48,297 nt of DNA from a virus. Shown here in pieces: positions 6,689-13,904 of this stretch (position 1 is the first letter of the stretch; every line of letters starts with the position of its first letter). The notes under the pieces are model-generated. The model ran no database searches. It saw nothing but the letters and a program-made list of their open reading frames with translations, and had not been told where the DNA came from. The stretch covers positions 1 through 48,297 of the IMG/VR virus record IMGVR_UViG_3300029955_000041; one strand, 5' to 3'. Made by a program: the position numbers and the translations under genes.

Positions 6689-7384
6689 ATGTCACTAAAG
6701 CTTCTCACCATTAACGCGGACGCGAAAACTGTAAAGGGTATTAAGAAAGGATATTTGACTGGTATCCTGTACCTTGCTCCTTCGGACGAATCGGGTGCAA
6801 TGAATGTTTGCCCTCATGCATCGGTCGGTTGTCGGCTCGCTTGTCTCTATACTGCGGGGCGCGGGCGCTTCCAAGCAACGAAGGATGCGCGAATCAAGAA
6901 AACGCATTGGTTCAAAAATGACCGCGCGGGTTTCTTGGAACAATTAGAATGGGACATTGCCGCTCTGGTTCGCAAGGCAAAGCGGATGAATCTTATTCCC
7001 GCCGTTCGCTTGAATGGAACCAGTGACCTCCCATGGGAGAATTTCGGCATCATGTTTGCCTTTCCTGATGTTCAATTTTACGACTACACGAAAAACCCTA
7101 AGCGTGCAATCGCATACGCGCAGGGGAAAATGCCGTCGAATTATCATTTGACTTTTTCCCGTTCGGAAAATAACGGTGCGAAAGCGGAATTGATGGCTCA
7201 ACTTGGCGTAAACGTCGCCGCTGTCTTCTCCTCGAAAAATCTCCCCCCTACTTATTACGGCGTTCCAGTAGTTAACGGGGATGAAAGCGATTTGCGCTTT
7301 TTGGACAATCGCGGTTGTGTGGTCGGCCTCTATGCGAAAGGCAAAGCGAAAAAGGACGCGTCTGGATTCGTCATTGCAGCATAA
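6689..7384 (+). CDS. Gp88/DUF7227-like phage protein, 231 aa
   Basis: TTGCAC (6654-6659), 16 bp, TATAGT (6676-6681), 7 nt, ATG. The CPHASVGCRLACLYTAGRG block near residues 41-59 and the later D-x-P-W, YDYTKNPKR and SRSENN stretches match phage proteins called Gp88 or DUF7227. Function unknown; the invariant Cys residues suggest metal binding. Confidence 0.75.
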   Translation: MSLKLLTINADAKTVKGIKKGYLTGILYLAPSDESGAMNVCPHASVGCRLACLYTAGRGRFQATKDARIKKTHWFKNDRAGFLEQLEWDIAALVRKAKRMNLIPAVRLNGTSDLPWENFGIMFAFPDVQFYDYTKNPKRAIAYAQGKMPSNYHLTFSRSENNGAKAELMAQLGVNVAAVFSSKNLPPTYYGVPVVNGDESDLRFLDNRGCVVGLYAKGKAKKDASGFVIAA

Positions 7385-7460
7385 GGCGTGCCATATGTTT
7401 GAAATATGCGTCGGCGCGATTGTGTTTGTCCTATGGTATCTTCGAAATAAATAAAACAAC

Positions 7461-7477
7461 TTGGCACGGCGATTGCT
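7461..7477 (+). promoter_or_regulatory. Sigma-54-like element TTGGCACGGCGATTGCT
   Basis: Perfect -24/-12 look-alike (GG-N10-GC), 29 nt before site 3 and pointing to the next cassette. Confidence 0.55.
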
Positions 7478-7506
7478 TCAAATAAGCGGTCGCCGTTGCC
7501 TTGGGT

Positions 7507-7519
7507 CCGGGCCGCCCGG
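7507..7519 (-). repeat. 13-bp boundary palindrome, site 3
   Basis: CCGGGCCGCCCGG, perfect, 53 nt before the next start codon. Confidence 0.97.
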
Positions 7520-7571
7520 ATTTATTGAAAGTATTTGTTGACATATATGAAAGCGATGCTATAGTACGAAT

Positions 7572-7805
7572 ATGACCGAAGGCGTTATCTCCATCAATGC
7601 TAAGTGCTCTGATTTATTCAGCGCCACACTCACAGACAAGGGCGGAAACTTCAAAGGGGAGTATGACGGATGTGTTCCTTCGGTGATGCCCGGTAATCAT
7701 TACGGGGACTATGTTGAACTCCGTATCGACATCGCAACCGGAAAAATTCTTAATTGGAAGCGCCCCACTCAAAAACAACTCGACGATACATTCAAAAAAG
7801 ATTGA
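7572..7805 (+). CDS. Hypothetical protein, 77 aa, leaderless
   Basis: TTGACA (7538-7543), 16 bp, TATAGT (7560-7565), 6 nt, ATG. The C-terminal YVELRIDIATGKILNWKRP text is typical of small phage proteins of unknown role. Its TGA stop forms part of the next -35 box TTGACA (7802-7807). Confidence 0.7.
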   Translation: MTEGVISINAKCSDLFSATLTDKGGNFKGEYDGCVPSVMPGNHYGDYVELRIDIATGKILNWKRPTQKQLDDTFKKD

Positions 7806-7835
7806 CACTGAGAAAAATTCAGCTATCTTAAACCT

Positions 7836-8210
7836 ATGCTACTCAAAAAATTCACAACCGGCTATGTAACGCAAGTATTCGATACGGACAAAAGAGAGTT
7901 TATCTCGCAGGATTTTACGGCTGCGAACGGTGAAGTCGATTACGAGGACGAAGATGGGAACGCTATCGGTTGCGATTCGTTTCTCGACAAGGGGGGCGAT
8001 GAAGTCTATCTCCCATTTGAAATGAAGCAACCCTATGGTGCCACGGATGAAAGCGAAATGGATTTGCCAGCGAACAACCAAGAGGAATTGGTTAACAACC
8101 TTATCGGTGTCGCATGGCCCGTTCTGGACGCCAATGGTGGTGACAAAGGAGCCGTCAGGGACGCGTTTGATAACGCGGTCGATTCATGGGAGCCCGCACC
8201 GCAGGAATAA
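7836..8210 (+). CDS. Acidic hypothetical protein, 124 aa
   Basis: TTGACA (7802-7807), 16 bp, TATCTT (7824-7829), 6 nt, ATG. Very acidic (DYEDEDGN, ESEMD, NNQEEL), a composition common among DNA-mimic or inhibitor proteins, although nothing specific supports that role. Confidence 0.7.
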   Translation: MLLKKFTTGYVTQVFDTDKREFISQDFTAANGEVDYEDEDGNAIGCDSFLDKGGDEVYLPFEMKQPYGATDESEMDLPANNQEELVNNLIGVAWPVLDANGGDKGAVRDAFDNAVDSWEPAPQE

Positions 8211-8265
8211 ATACAAGTAAGACTAAATAGGAGCCACGCCAAATAGCGCGTGGTATCCTGTCCAG

Positions 8266-8278
8266 CCGGGCGGCCCGG
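8266..8278 (+). repeat. 13-bp boundary palindrome, site 4
   Basis: CCGGGCGGCCCGG, perfect. A reverse TGGTACG-N5-TGCT motif follows at 8284-8299 on the minus strand. Confidence 0.97.
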
Positions 8279-8365
8279 ACCATAGCATTTACCGTACCAT
8301 GCGAGGCTGAAAGATTTTGTAAAAAATTGTTGCGTTCCATCAAATATCCTGTATTATTCACGTAT

Positions 8366-8902
8366 ATGAAAGCTCATCCGGTCAAGTCTCTTATCGAATC
8401 CATCAAATCCCTCGCGAACACTGGCGCTCGCTTTGTCTCTCTCCGTTACACTTCCAAGGGAAGCGGCGAGACGGCGGTGCATAACGTCCTTTTGGGCGTC
8501 AACCTTGTTCGCGCGTACAAGCGCGATTTGGCAATCCTCCGCGCCAAGCTTCCCAAACTGACCGGCATCGACGCGCAAGCGTGCAGCGAAATGATTGCTT
8601 CCCTCGCGAAGTCGCTGGAAGTCGGCATCGGCAATAACCCCGCGTACACGCAGAAGGATACATACGTCACCATCGCGCCCGGTGTGAAGCTGGACCCTGA
8701 GAATGGTTCGCTGTACGTATACGGTTTCAGCGTTGGCAAGACTGTGCTGGTTCCCGGCGAACACAAGCATGTAAATTCCCAGCCGAAAACGCTGGCGAAA
8801 AAGAAGCTTGGCAAGCTTTTGAAGTCAACTAAATTCCGGCAGTATGCGGTTTCCGAATTGTCGGTCGCGAAGCTCGACGGTCGCAAGCTGGTTTTCGCCT
8901 AG
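8366..8902 (+). CDS. Hypothetical protein, 178 aa
   Basis: TTGCGT (8330-8335), 16 bp, TATTAT (8352-8357), 8 nt, ATG at 8366; this rules out the upstream in-frame ATG at 8327, which lies before the promoter. Text such as SLRYTSKGSGE and LLGVNLVRAYKRDLAIL recurs in uncharacterised phage proteins. Basic C-terminus. Ends before a strong terminator. Confidence 0.75.
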   Translation: MKAHPVKSLIESIKSLANTGARFVSLRYTSKGSGETAVHNVLLGVNLVRAYKRDLAILRAKLPKLTGIDAQACSEMIASLAKSLEVGIGNNPAYTQKDTYVTIAPGVKLDPENGSLYVYGFSVGKTVLVPGEHKHVNSQPKTLAKKKLGKLLKSTKFRQYAVSELSVAKLDGRKLVFA

Positions 8903-8922
8903 TCTTTCCTGCGGTTGTTTGG

Positions 8923-8962
8923 CAAAGTGGCACAGTAGCAAATACTGTGCCACTTTGTTTTT
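8923..8962 (+). terminator. Rho-independent terminator, 15-bp stem
   Basis: Arms CAAAGTGGCACAGTA / TACTGTGCCACTTTG, loop GCAAA, then TTTTT. The arms contain the TGGCAC word also seen beside the boundary sites. Confidence 0.95.
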
Positions 8963-8967
8963 ATATG

Positions 8968-8980
8968 CCGGGCGGCCCGG
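8968..8980 (+). repeat. 13-bp boundary palindrome, site 5
   Basis: CCGGGCGGCCCGG, perfect, 5 nt after the terminator T-run. Confidence 0.97.
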
Positions 8981-8999
8981 AAATACTTTGAGATTTATG

Positions 9000-9027
9000 T
9001 TGCATTTTTAAAGGCATCTGGTATCTT
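9000..9027 (+). promoter_or_regulatory. Promoter of the anticodon-less tRNA-like gene
   Basis: TTGCAT (9000-9005), 16 bp, TATCTT (9022-9027). Predicted start of RNA near 9034, 12 nt upstream of the acceptor stem. An in-frame ATG at 9034 also opens a 15-codon frame across the tRNA-like element. Confidence 0.75.
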
Positions 9028-9045
9028 ACTCACATGAATTTCAAC

Positions 9046-9102
9046 GGGTGCGTAACTCAATGGCAGAGTCTAGTTTTGTGAGTTCGATTCTCACCGCATC
9101 CA
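9046..9102 (+). tRNA. tRNA-like gene lacking the anticodon arm (57 nt)
   Basis: Acceptor stem GGGTGCG (9046-9052) / CGCATCC (9095-9101), D-arm ACTC-AATGGCA-GAGT (9055-9069) and T-arm GTGAG-TTCGATT-CTCAC (9078-9094) are all intact, with a consensus T-loop and the D-loop GG. Where the 17-nt anticodon arm and variable loop belong there are only 8 nt (CTAGTTTT). No CCA is encoded; an A discriminator follows. It cannot decode, so it is either a recent deletion or a tRNA mimic. Own promoter upstream. Confidence 0.8.
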
Positions 9103-9111
9103 CTTCTTTAT

Positions 9112-9330
9112 ATGTCTGTAAATCCTAAACTATCATTCCGACGCGCCAGAAACCATGCGCGATGCGAAAAGCGCAGGGATGCACGCCGTCAAGAGAAGAT
9201 AGACCGTCGCAATGGTAAGAACGGCAATGATGAATGTTATCATTGTGGAAGGAGGATGACATGGTGCTCTTGTTGTGAAATGTATTCTCGTAATTGTTGT
9301 GTAGATTATGGAACCTGTCAATGTTCGTAA
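9112..9330 (+). CDS. Small Cys-rich zinc-binding-like protein, 72 aa
   Basis: Basic N-terminal half (RRARNHARCEKRRDARRQEK) and a C-terminal half with YHCGRRMTWCSCCEMYSRNCC...CQC, eight or more Cys that suggest a compact zinc fold. The gene follows the tRNA-like element by 9 nt and probably shares its transcript. A nucleic-acid-binding role is likely but unproven. Confidence 0.65.
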   Translation: MSVNPKLSFRRARNHARCEKRRDARRQEKIDRRNGKNGNDECYHCGRRMTWCSCCEMYSRNCCVDYGTCQCS

Positions 9331-9345
9331 TAACAACGGCAGTAT

Positions 9346-9358
9346 CCGGGCGGCCCGG
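9346..9358 (+). repeat. 13-bp boundary palindrome, site 6
   Basis: CCGGGCGGCCCGG, perfect; followed by a minus-strand TGGCACGCTATCTGCT at 9379-9364. Confidence 0.97.
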
Positions 9359-9445
9359 CACTTAGCAGATAGCGTGCCATGCAGCCCACAAAGATTTTTG
9401 CAGAAAGTTGTTGCCTAATTCGTGGCGCGTGATATTCTCCTATCC

Positions 9446-9688
9446 ATGACAACGAACGATTTGAAAAAAGGCACCATGGTTCAACTTCGCAATGGCTGGA
9501 GGGCCAAGCTGGAAGATAATAAAAAGGGCAATACCCGCGTGGCTACCGTTTACGGATTCGAGACGGAAATTGGCAGCGTTTATGCTCACGACATTATGAC
9601 TGCCAAAATCGACGGCAAGACCGTTGCCATCGAGCACACTCCCGCGCAATTGAAGTGCAAGAATTTCAGCGATTCGTTTTTCGGCTAA
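9446..9688 (+). CDS. Hypothetical protein, 80 aa, KOW/SH3-like
   Basis: TTGCCT (9411-9416), 16 bp, TATTCT (9433-9438), 7 nt, ATG 9446; an in-frame ATG at 9422 lies within the promoter. LKKGTMVQLRNGWRAKLEDN...GSVYAHDI matches a common phage small-barrel protein of unknown function. Confidence 0.75.
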   Translation: MTTNDLKKGTMVQLRNGWRAKLEDNKKGNTRVATVYGFETEIGSVYAHDIMTAKIDGKTVAIEHTPAQLKCKNFSDSFFG

Positions 9689-9730
9689 AAAATATCTTGC
9701 CAAATCGCCGCTAACTGATACTCTCCTCTT

Positions 9731-10171
9731 ATGAAAAAAACGATTGAACTGTATGGCGCATCCCTAATGCTCGCCTTTACGGAAACCGATACGGAAGCTT
9801 TGAAGCGCGAAATTTACGGTCTGTATAATAGCGGCATCGTTTGCGAGCCGCCCGACGATTATGACCCTGAGACGGATACGCATGTCATCGTCACAACGAA
9901 CAAAGGGCGTTTACGTAAAGCGTTCCAAGCGCAGGCTGAAATCAAACTCCTACGCGATGCGGACTATCGCCGCAGTATCAAAGGCAAACCGGGCAGCGTG
10001 TTTCTGACAGACGCATCCGCGCTTGCGCCTAAGCTGGCGGTGGAGTTTCTCAAAAGCTTTGAGCGCGTGGAATCTGTTTACTCTGCCAATTACGGCAGAC
10101 AAGAAACCATGTCGCCCTACAAGCAAGGCGAGATTCACGATTTCGGATTTCATAATTTTGTTTCCGAATAA
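9731..10171 (+). CDS. Hypothetical protein, 146 aa
   Basis: TTGCCA (9697-9702), 16 bp, TACTCT (9719-9724), 6 nt, ATG. Alpha/beta sequence with an acidic PPDDYDPETD loop. No known family; second gene of its cassette but with its own promoter. Confidence 0.7.
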   Translation: MKKTIELYGASLMLAFTETDTEALKREIYGLYNSGIVCEPPDDYDPETDTHVIVTTNKGRLRKAFQAQAEIKLLRDADYRRSIKGKPGSVFLTDASALAPKLAVEFLKSFERVESVYSANYGRQETMSPYKQGEIHDFGFHNFVSE

Positions 10172-10211
10172 ACCTTTACAAATCACAAAAAACACCTAAT
10201 ATAAAACCAAT

Positions 10212-10442
10212 ATGGCAAACAAGCAAACCCGCTCCCTCATCAAACTCCAACTCTGCACAAAGGTTGGAAAAGGCATCAATACCGGGAACGATTCCGGTGA
10301 ATCCAATGCAATCTCCAACGAGGCGCTGACATTTCAGCCGCGTCCCAAGGTCAAGGGCCGCGCCGTTGACTCGCACGGCGAGCGCGAGAAGTCGGGCAAG
10401 AAGCCGTGGCGTGGACAGGGAAATCCCCTCGGGCGCGACTAA
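10212..10442 (+). CDS. Small basic hypothetical protein, 76 aa
   Basis: TTTACA then TAATAT lie upstream of ATG 10212. The product is polar, rich in Lys, Asn, Gly and Ser, and likely disordered or nucleic-acid binding. A GC hairpin terminator follows. Confidence 0.6.
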   Translation: MANKQTRSLIKLQLCTKVGKGINTGNDSGESNAISNEALTFQPRPKVKGRAVDSHGEREKSGKKPWRGQGNPLGRD

Positions 10443-10461
10443 TAGCAAATAGGATGAAACG

Positions 10462-10491
10462 GGGGCGGTGCAAATAGAAATGCACCGCCCC
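10462..10491 (+). terminator. GC-rich terminator hairpin
   Basis: GGGGCGGTGCA / TGCACCGCCCC around AATAGAAA; little T-run, so it may need a factor. Confidence 0.7.
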
Positions 10492-10506
10492 TAAATAATG
10501 CACAGA

Positions 10507-10519
10507 CCGGGCCGCCCGG
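10507..10519 (-). repeat. 13-bp boundary palindrome, site 7
   Basis: CCGGGCCGCCCGG, perfect. Confidence 0.97.
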
Positions 10520-10559
10520 AAGTTAAAGTGCGAGTTTAATTTCAACTTGCGACTTGAAC

Positions 10560-10605
10560 TTGGCACGAAAATTGTTGTGGACATTTTGGTTATATCTGAT
10601 ATATT
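10560..10605 (+). promoter_or_regulatory. Composite promoter: TTGGCACG motif abutting a sigma-70 promoter
   Basis: TTGGCACGAAAATTGTT (10560-10576) is followed at once by TGGACA (10578-10583), 16 bp and TATATT (10600-10605); ATG is 6 nt later. The same composite occurs at 12457, 14184 (minus), 20096 and 23622. Confidence 0.75.
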
Positions 10606-10611
10606 GTTCCT

Positions 10612-10752
10612 ATGAAGCGAGCCAAGCTTAAACCCCTTTCGACAAACGCCGAATTGATTTCATCGCGTCGTGCGCCAGTCCATAAGCCGACGCAAGGCCA
10701 CAAATGCCGCATGGCCTACAACCGCAAAGACCGCTCTTGGGCCAATGACTAA
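10612..10752 (+). CDS. Small basic protein, 46 aa, leaderless
   Basis: Begins 6 nt after TATATT. Composition Arg/Lys/His-rich (KRAKLK, SSRRAPVHK, HKCRMAYNRKDR). It overlaps the next gene by 8 nt. Possibly an RNA- or DNA-binding peptide. Confidence 0.55.
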   Translation: MKRAKLKPLSTNAELISSRRAPVHKPTQGHKCRMAYNRKDRSWAND

Positions 10753-11107
10753 GCTTTACCATAAGGACATATACTTGCCAGAAAAAGCCGTCGAATTGGC
10801 AACTGGCGTGTATGTTCTTTCTCTTACGAATCATGCAATGGGCGCATGTCGTAATGATAGGTACGGCGACATTATTCCTCCTACTCATTTAAGGGTAGAT
10901 AAGAGAAACATAATAGAGTTAGAAGTAAACATTTACGGTCAGCCTACAAAGGTAGTTTGTCGCCTACCTTATGATAGCAGGAATGATATTTGTATCGTGG
11001 CAGCAATGGAGCCGCGTTGTCTATCTGTTAGATGTAAAACACTATGGCTTAATCGTAAAGACGATACACATAGAACATTAGATAGGTCCAAATACGATTC
11101 TAAATAG
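10745..11107 (+). CDS. Hypothetical protein, 120 aa
   Basis: The ATG at 10745 overlaps the previous gene; an in-frame ATG 75 nt upstream lies inside that gene and was not used. Beta-rich sequence with scattered Cys and a Lys/Arg-rich end. No family recognised. Confidence 0.65.
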   Translation: MTKLYHKDIYLPEKAVELATGVYVLSLTNHAMGACRNDRYGDIIPPTHLRVDKRNIIELEVNIYGQPTKVVCRLPYDSRNDICIVAAMEPRCLSVRCKTLWLNRKDDTHRTLDRSKYDSK

Positions 11108-11117
11108 TGACGTTGGA

Positions 11118-11130
11118 CCGGGCGGCCCGG
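11118..11130 (+). repeat. 13-bp boundary palindrome, site 8
   Basis: CCGGGCGGCCCGG, perfect; minus-strand TGGCACGGTTCCTGCT follows at 11154-11139. Confidence 0.97.
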
Positions 11131-11204
11131 CGGGGTGTAGCAGGAACCGTGCCACGTAGCGTCTGGCTCTGCCATAAAAAGTTTCAATTAAAACGAAAAA
11201 TCTA

Positions 11205-11286
11205 TTGCCAATTAGAATAAACCTGCTAAAGTAATGACAGTTCGATAAACGAACTAAACAAAACAAAGCAAACTAAAATCCTATTA
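11205..11286 (+). promoter_or_regulatory. Promoter and 5' leader of the DUF932 gene
   Basis: TTGCCA (11205-11210), 16 bp, TAAAGT (11227-11232). Unlike its neighbours the gene has a leader of about 47 nt, with a hairpin AGTTCG-ATAAA-CGAACT and a 4-codon frame starting at 11234. This could carry translational control. Confidence 0.6.
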
Positions 11287-12356
11287 TGCACGGCATCGTC
11301 AAACCAATCGACAAAGTATTCTCCATCGTTTCCCCTGAGTGGCACGGCCTCGCGGACGTTGTTCCTTCGCTGGACCGCGAAACCATCAAATCTCTCCTAT
11401 TCCCCATCGTCACGGGTTCAATCGCTGTGACACTCGACGGCACCGCCGTTGTCATGGGCAATCACAAGGCGCTCGTGGCCGATATGCGTTCCCGCGTGGA
11501 AGACTTCGCGGGTACTGAGTGGGAAGCGGGCCTCGTTCCCCTTCACATCCCGAAGCAATCTTACCGCCCTATCGAAAACGGCGAATTGTGGGATGCGATG
11601 GTAAAGGCACTCCATGGCGTGGACGCTACCGTGTCATGCGTCGGCACCCTCGAAGCGGGCAAAAAGTTCTTCATTTCCGCTGACCTTAACGGGCACAATG
11701 AATTGAAGGGACCGCGTGCGGATAAGTTCCTTTGCAATCTCAACTTCATCACATCGCATGATGGCACCCTCGGCGTGCAAGCGTACGATTCAACCGTGCG
11801 TATCGTCTGCATGAATACCCTGCGCTGGTCCCTGAATGCGGCGGGGGAAGTCGGCTTCAAGGTGTATCACACCCAAAAAGCGGACGTTGCAATGGCGAAC
11901 CTTGGCAACCTCGTGAATCAAGTGCTCATCGGGCGTGCGGCTTTCACTGATGCCATGGGGTATTTGGATTCCGTTGCGTGCGATGCGGAAACTGCTCGCC
12001 TTGTGGCGCTTGGCTATCTCACGTCCCTGAATGCGGACAAGGGCAAGCTCTCCACGCGCACGCGGAATGCGGCTGATGAAATCGCGCTTCTCTTCGCACG
12101 CGGGCAAGGCAATCGTGGCGCAACGCTGTATGATTTGCTTAACGGCGCAACGGAATACTGGACAAGCGGGAGCGGCACGGGCAAGACTGGCGATGCGGCA
12201 AGCAAGGCGTATCGGGGTCAATTCGGGACCGCTGCGGACCACAAAAACGACTTCTGTAATCTCCTGCTGGGGGGAGCGGATGTCATCGCGAAGGCAAAGG
12301 AAGCGGGCAAGAAAGCGGATTCGCTCGTGATTCATGCGGATACCGCCATCGCATAA
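11286..12356 (+). CDS. DUF932 family protein, 356 aa
   Basis: Matches the DUF932 / phage-plasmid-like protein family by overall length and by the SPEWHGLADVV opening, the NFITSHDGTLGVQAYDSTVRIVCMNT block near residues 150-180 and the long helical C-terminus. Members are common in phages and plasmids; their biochemical role is unsettled. Largest gene of the cassette region, so probably abundant and important. Confidence 0.85.
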   Translation: MHGIVKPIDKVFSIVSPEWHGLADVVPSLDRETIKSLLFPIVTGSIAVTLDGTAVVMGNHKALVADMRSRVEDFAGTEWEAGLVPLHIPKQSYRPIENGELWDAMVKALHGVDATVSCVGTLEAGKKFFISADLNGHNELKGPRADKFLCNLNFITSHDGTLGVQAYDSTVRIVCMNTLRWSLNAAGEVGFKVYHTQKADVAMANLGNLVNQVLIGRAAFTDAMGYLDSVACDAETARLVALGYLTSLNADKGKLSTRTRNAADEIALLFARGQGNRGATLYDLLNGATEYWTSGSGTGKTGDAASKAYRGQFGTAADHKNDFCNLLLGGADVIAKAKEAGKKADSLVIHADTAIA

Positions 12357-12378
12357 CTGAGAAGTTCTCAGGTTTGGG

Positions 12379-12418
12379 AACCCCGTTCTTAGAAATAAGA
12401 ACGGGGTTTCTCATTTTT
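12379..12418 (+). terminator. Rho-independent terminator
   Basis: AACCCCGTTCTTA / TAAGAACGGGGTT with GAAA loop, then a T-rich stretch. Confidence 0.92.
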
Positions 12419-12427
12419 GAGAGGTCG

Positions 12428-12440
12428 CCGGGCCGCCCGG
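12428..12440 (-). repeat. 13-bp boundary palindrome, site 9
   Basis: CCGGGCCGCCCGG, perfect. Confidence 0.97.
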
Positions 12441-12456
12441 ACGTTTTATCAGTACG

Positions 12457-12501
12457 TGGCATGAAAGTTGTTATAGACATTTAGGATATATCTGATATAG
12501 T
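12457..12501 (+). promoter_or_regulatory. Composite promoter of the SprT-like gene
   Basis: TGGCATGAAAGTTGTT (12457-12472), TAGACA (12474-12479), 16 bp, TATAGT (12496-12501). Confidence 0.7.
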
Positions 12502-12508
12502 TTCGACC

Positions 12509-13006
12509 ATGGACGCCATTCCTACCCTCTACCGAATCACCGAGGAAACGCTTTGGCCGCTAATTGAAAAAGCTATTCTCAAGTACGAAATAGATTTCAG
12601 GATGCCCAAAATTGAATTTGGAATCCGTGGCAGGATAGCTGGACGTGCCTTTTTAGGACAGAATAGGATTCAGTTTAATGAACAACTGTTTTGTGAGAAC
12701 GTCCAGTATTTCAAACAAAACACTATCGGCCACGAGTTTGCACATTTAGTGGCATTCGAAGTTTATGGCTCGGAGGGTAGCGGGCACGGACCGCGCTGGA
12801 AACAAGTCATGCGCGATTTAGGTTTGGCTCCCAATCGTACACACGGATTGAATGTCACTCTCGCTCGTGCGACTCGTCAATTTCGTTATATTTGCGCCTG
12901 CCAGAAATTAACGCTTGGGGTTGTACGTCATCGTAGGTTTCAAATGGGTGTTGCCTATCGTTGCGGAAAGTGCAAAAAAACCCTTGCATTCCTGCACGAA
13001 ATCTAA
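12509..13006 (+). CDS. SprT-like zinc metalloprotein, 165 aa
   Basis: HEFAH (residues 75-79) is the HExxH metallopeptidase motif, followed by the SprT-type GHGPRWKQVM third-ligand region and a C-terminal zinc ribbon (CACQK ... CGKCKK). This is the full SprT/Spartan core without extra domains. Eukaryotic Spartan cleaves DNA-protein crosslinks; for phage versions the substrate is unknown. Leaderless, 7 nt behind TATAGT. Confidence 0.85.
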   Translation: MDAIPTLYRITEETLWPLIEKAILKYEIDFRMPKIEFGIRGRIAGRAFLGQNRIQFNEQLFCENVQYFKQNTIGHEFAHLVAFEVYGSEGSGHGPRWKQVMRDLGLAPNRTHGLNVTLARATRQFRYICACQKLTLGVVRHRRFQMGVAYRCGKCKKTLAFLHEI

Positions 13007-13018
13007 TACCTTTCAACC

Positions 13019-13183
13019 ATGCACTTAGTTATCATCATTCACGAAAAGTACGTTTCATATCGTCTCGGAATCGAAACCAGCGGAAGCATCCTGCATGATG
13101 GTACGTTGTCAACCTTGCGTGCGAAAATCAGATACATTTTGCACTTCGTTCCCCACACAACCGAAGAAATCATTTTCGATTAA
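13019..13183 (+). CDS. Hypothetical protein, 54 aa
   Basis: ATG 12 nt after the SprT stop; TTGCAT lies inside the SprT 3' end. Small alpha/beta protein (MHLVIIIHEKYVSYRL...). The next gene starts 1 nt after its stop. Confidence 0.55.
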   Translation: MHLVIIIHEKYVSYRLGIETSGSILHDGTLSTLRAKIRYILHFVPHTTEEIIFD

Positions 13184-13184
13184 C

Positions 13185-13394
13185 ATGGCTAAATCAATTC
13201 AATCCGGTAAATCCGCTGCCTTCAAAATCAAAGGCTACGGCGGGAAAGAATACACTGGACGCGGAATCGTTCAAGAATTTATCGAACGTGGCGGGGCGCT
13301 TGTGGAATTGACAAGCGATGATTTGGGCGGATTCGGAACCTATCGCAAAGGCGACGTTGTTCGGATTATGGATGACGAATTTATTTGCACCTAA
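13185..13394 (+). CDS. Hypothetical protein, 69 aa, SH3-like
   Basis: I use ATG 13185 because it follows the previous stop by 1 nt; the longer frame from 13095 would overlap the previous gene. GYGGKEYTGRGIVQEFIERGGALVEL...YRKGDVVRIMDDEF reads as a small beta barrel. Confidence 0.65.
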   Translation: MAKSIQSGKSAAFKIKGYGGKEYTGRGIVQEFIERGGALVELTSDDLGGFGTYRKGDVVRIMDDEFICT

Positions 13395-13543
13395 TGGACG
13401 CAATACAAAAGAAAAAGGGCGTGCCATTTAGTACGTCGCGCAGTCAGGAAAAGACGAATAAGAAGCGCACAAATAGCGCCCGCAGGCAAGACGGAAAGAA
13501 GAAGATAGAAATAGACTCATGGGAGCGACGGTATCGCTGGTAA
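13394..13543 (+). CDS. Small highly basic protein, 49 aa
   Basis: Starts in a TAATG overlap with the previous stop. Lys/Arg-rich throughout (QKKKG, KTNKKRTNSARRQDGKKK), so likely nucleic-acid binding. Stop is 7 nt before site 10. Confidence 0.55.
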   Translation: MDAIQKKKGVPFSTSRSQEKTNKKRTNSARRQDGKKKIEIDSWERRYRW

Positions 13544-13550
13544 CAGCAGG

Positions 13551-13563
13551 CCGGGCCGCCCGG
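13551..13563 (-). repeat. 13-bp boundary palindrome, site 10
   Basis: CCGGGCCGCCCGG, perfect; separates a plus-strand cassette from a minus-strand one (convergent). Confidence 0.97.
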
Positions 13564-13571
13564 ACTTGAGG

Positions 13572-13811
13572 TTATAAAATGCTGCGCGTGGGGAGACTCG
13601 AACTCCCTAAGCAAAGCTGCCAATCTCACGAATCGTTTGAAACTAGCATATCTTGTGCCCTCAATGACCCAACGTAAAAACTAAAATCAAAAGCGGCCTG
13701 TGCCTGTTACCGAGACATCTCACTAGGTTGACGCTTGGACATGACTTTTGCAGCGCCTTTGATTTTAATTCTTTCGTCCGATTTTATTAGGCTCATCGGG
13801 AACCTTTTACT
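13572..13811 (-). ncRNA. Structured RNA 1, about 240 nt, 3' tRNA T-arm
   Basis: On the minus strand TTGCGT (13845-13840), 16 bp and TAAGCT (13823-13818) place the 5' end near 13811. From there: short helix CCGAT/ATCGG, a 17-bp helix with one or two mismatches (13770-13754 with 13695-13679), a 58-nt insert, a D-loop-like stretch and a T-arm GGGAG-TTCGAGT-CTCCC (13607-13591) near the 3' end. I find no 5' strand matching the 3' acceptor. Homologous to RNA 2. Confidence 0.65.
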
Positions 13812-13817
13812 TTCTAA

Positions 13818-13845
13818 AGCTTAACAGTTTTTGCTGGCAACGCAA
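13818..13845 (-). promoter_or_regulatory. Promoter of structured RNA 1
   Basis: TTGCGT, exact 16-bp spacer, TAAGCT on the minus strand; no start codon follows. Confidence 0.65.
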
Positions 13846-13904
13846 GGATTATTTTATAAGTCTTTGAACTTTCTTGCGTTTATCTGCTCTTTCGCGAGCA
13901 TAAA

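Noticed and set aside
6944-7459. Long minus-strand frame opposite the Gp88-like gene.
   Set aside because: Antisense shadow of a well-supported gene, no promoter or start signal; the same applies to the long minus-strand frames opposite 11286-12356 and 16890-17570.
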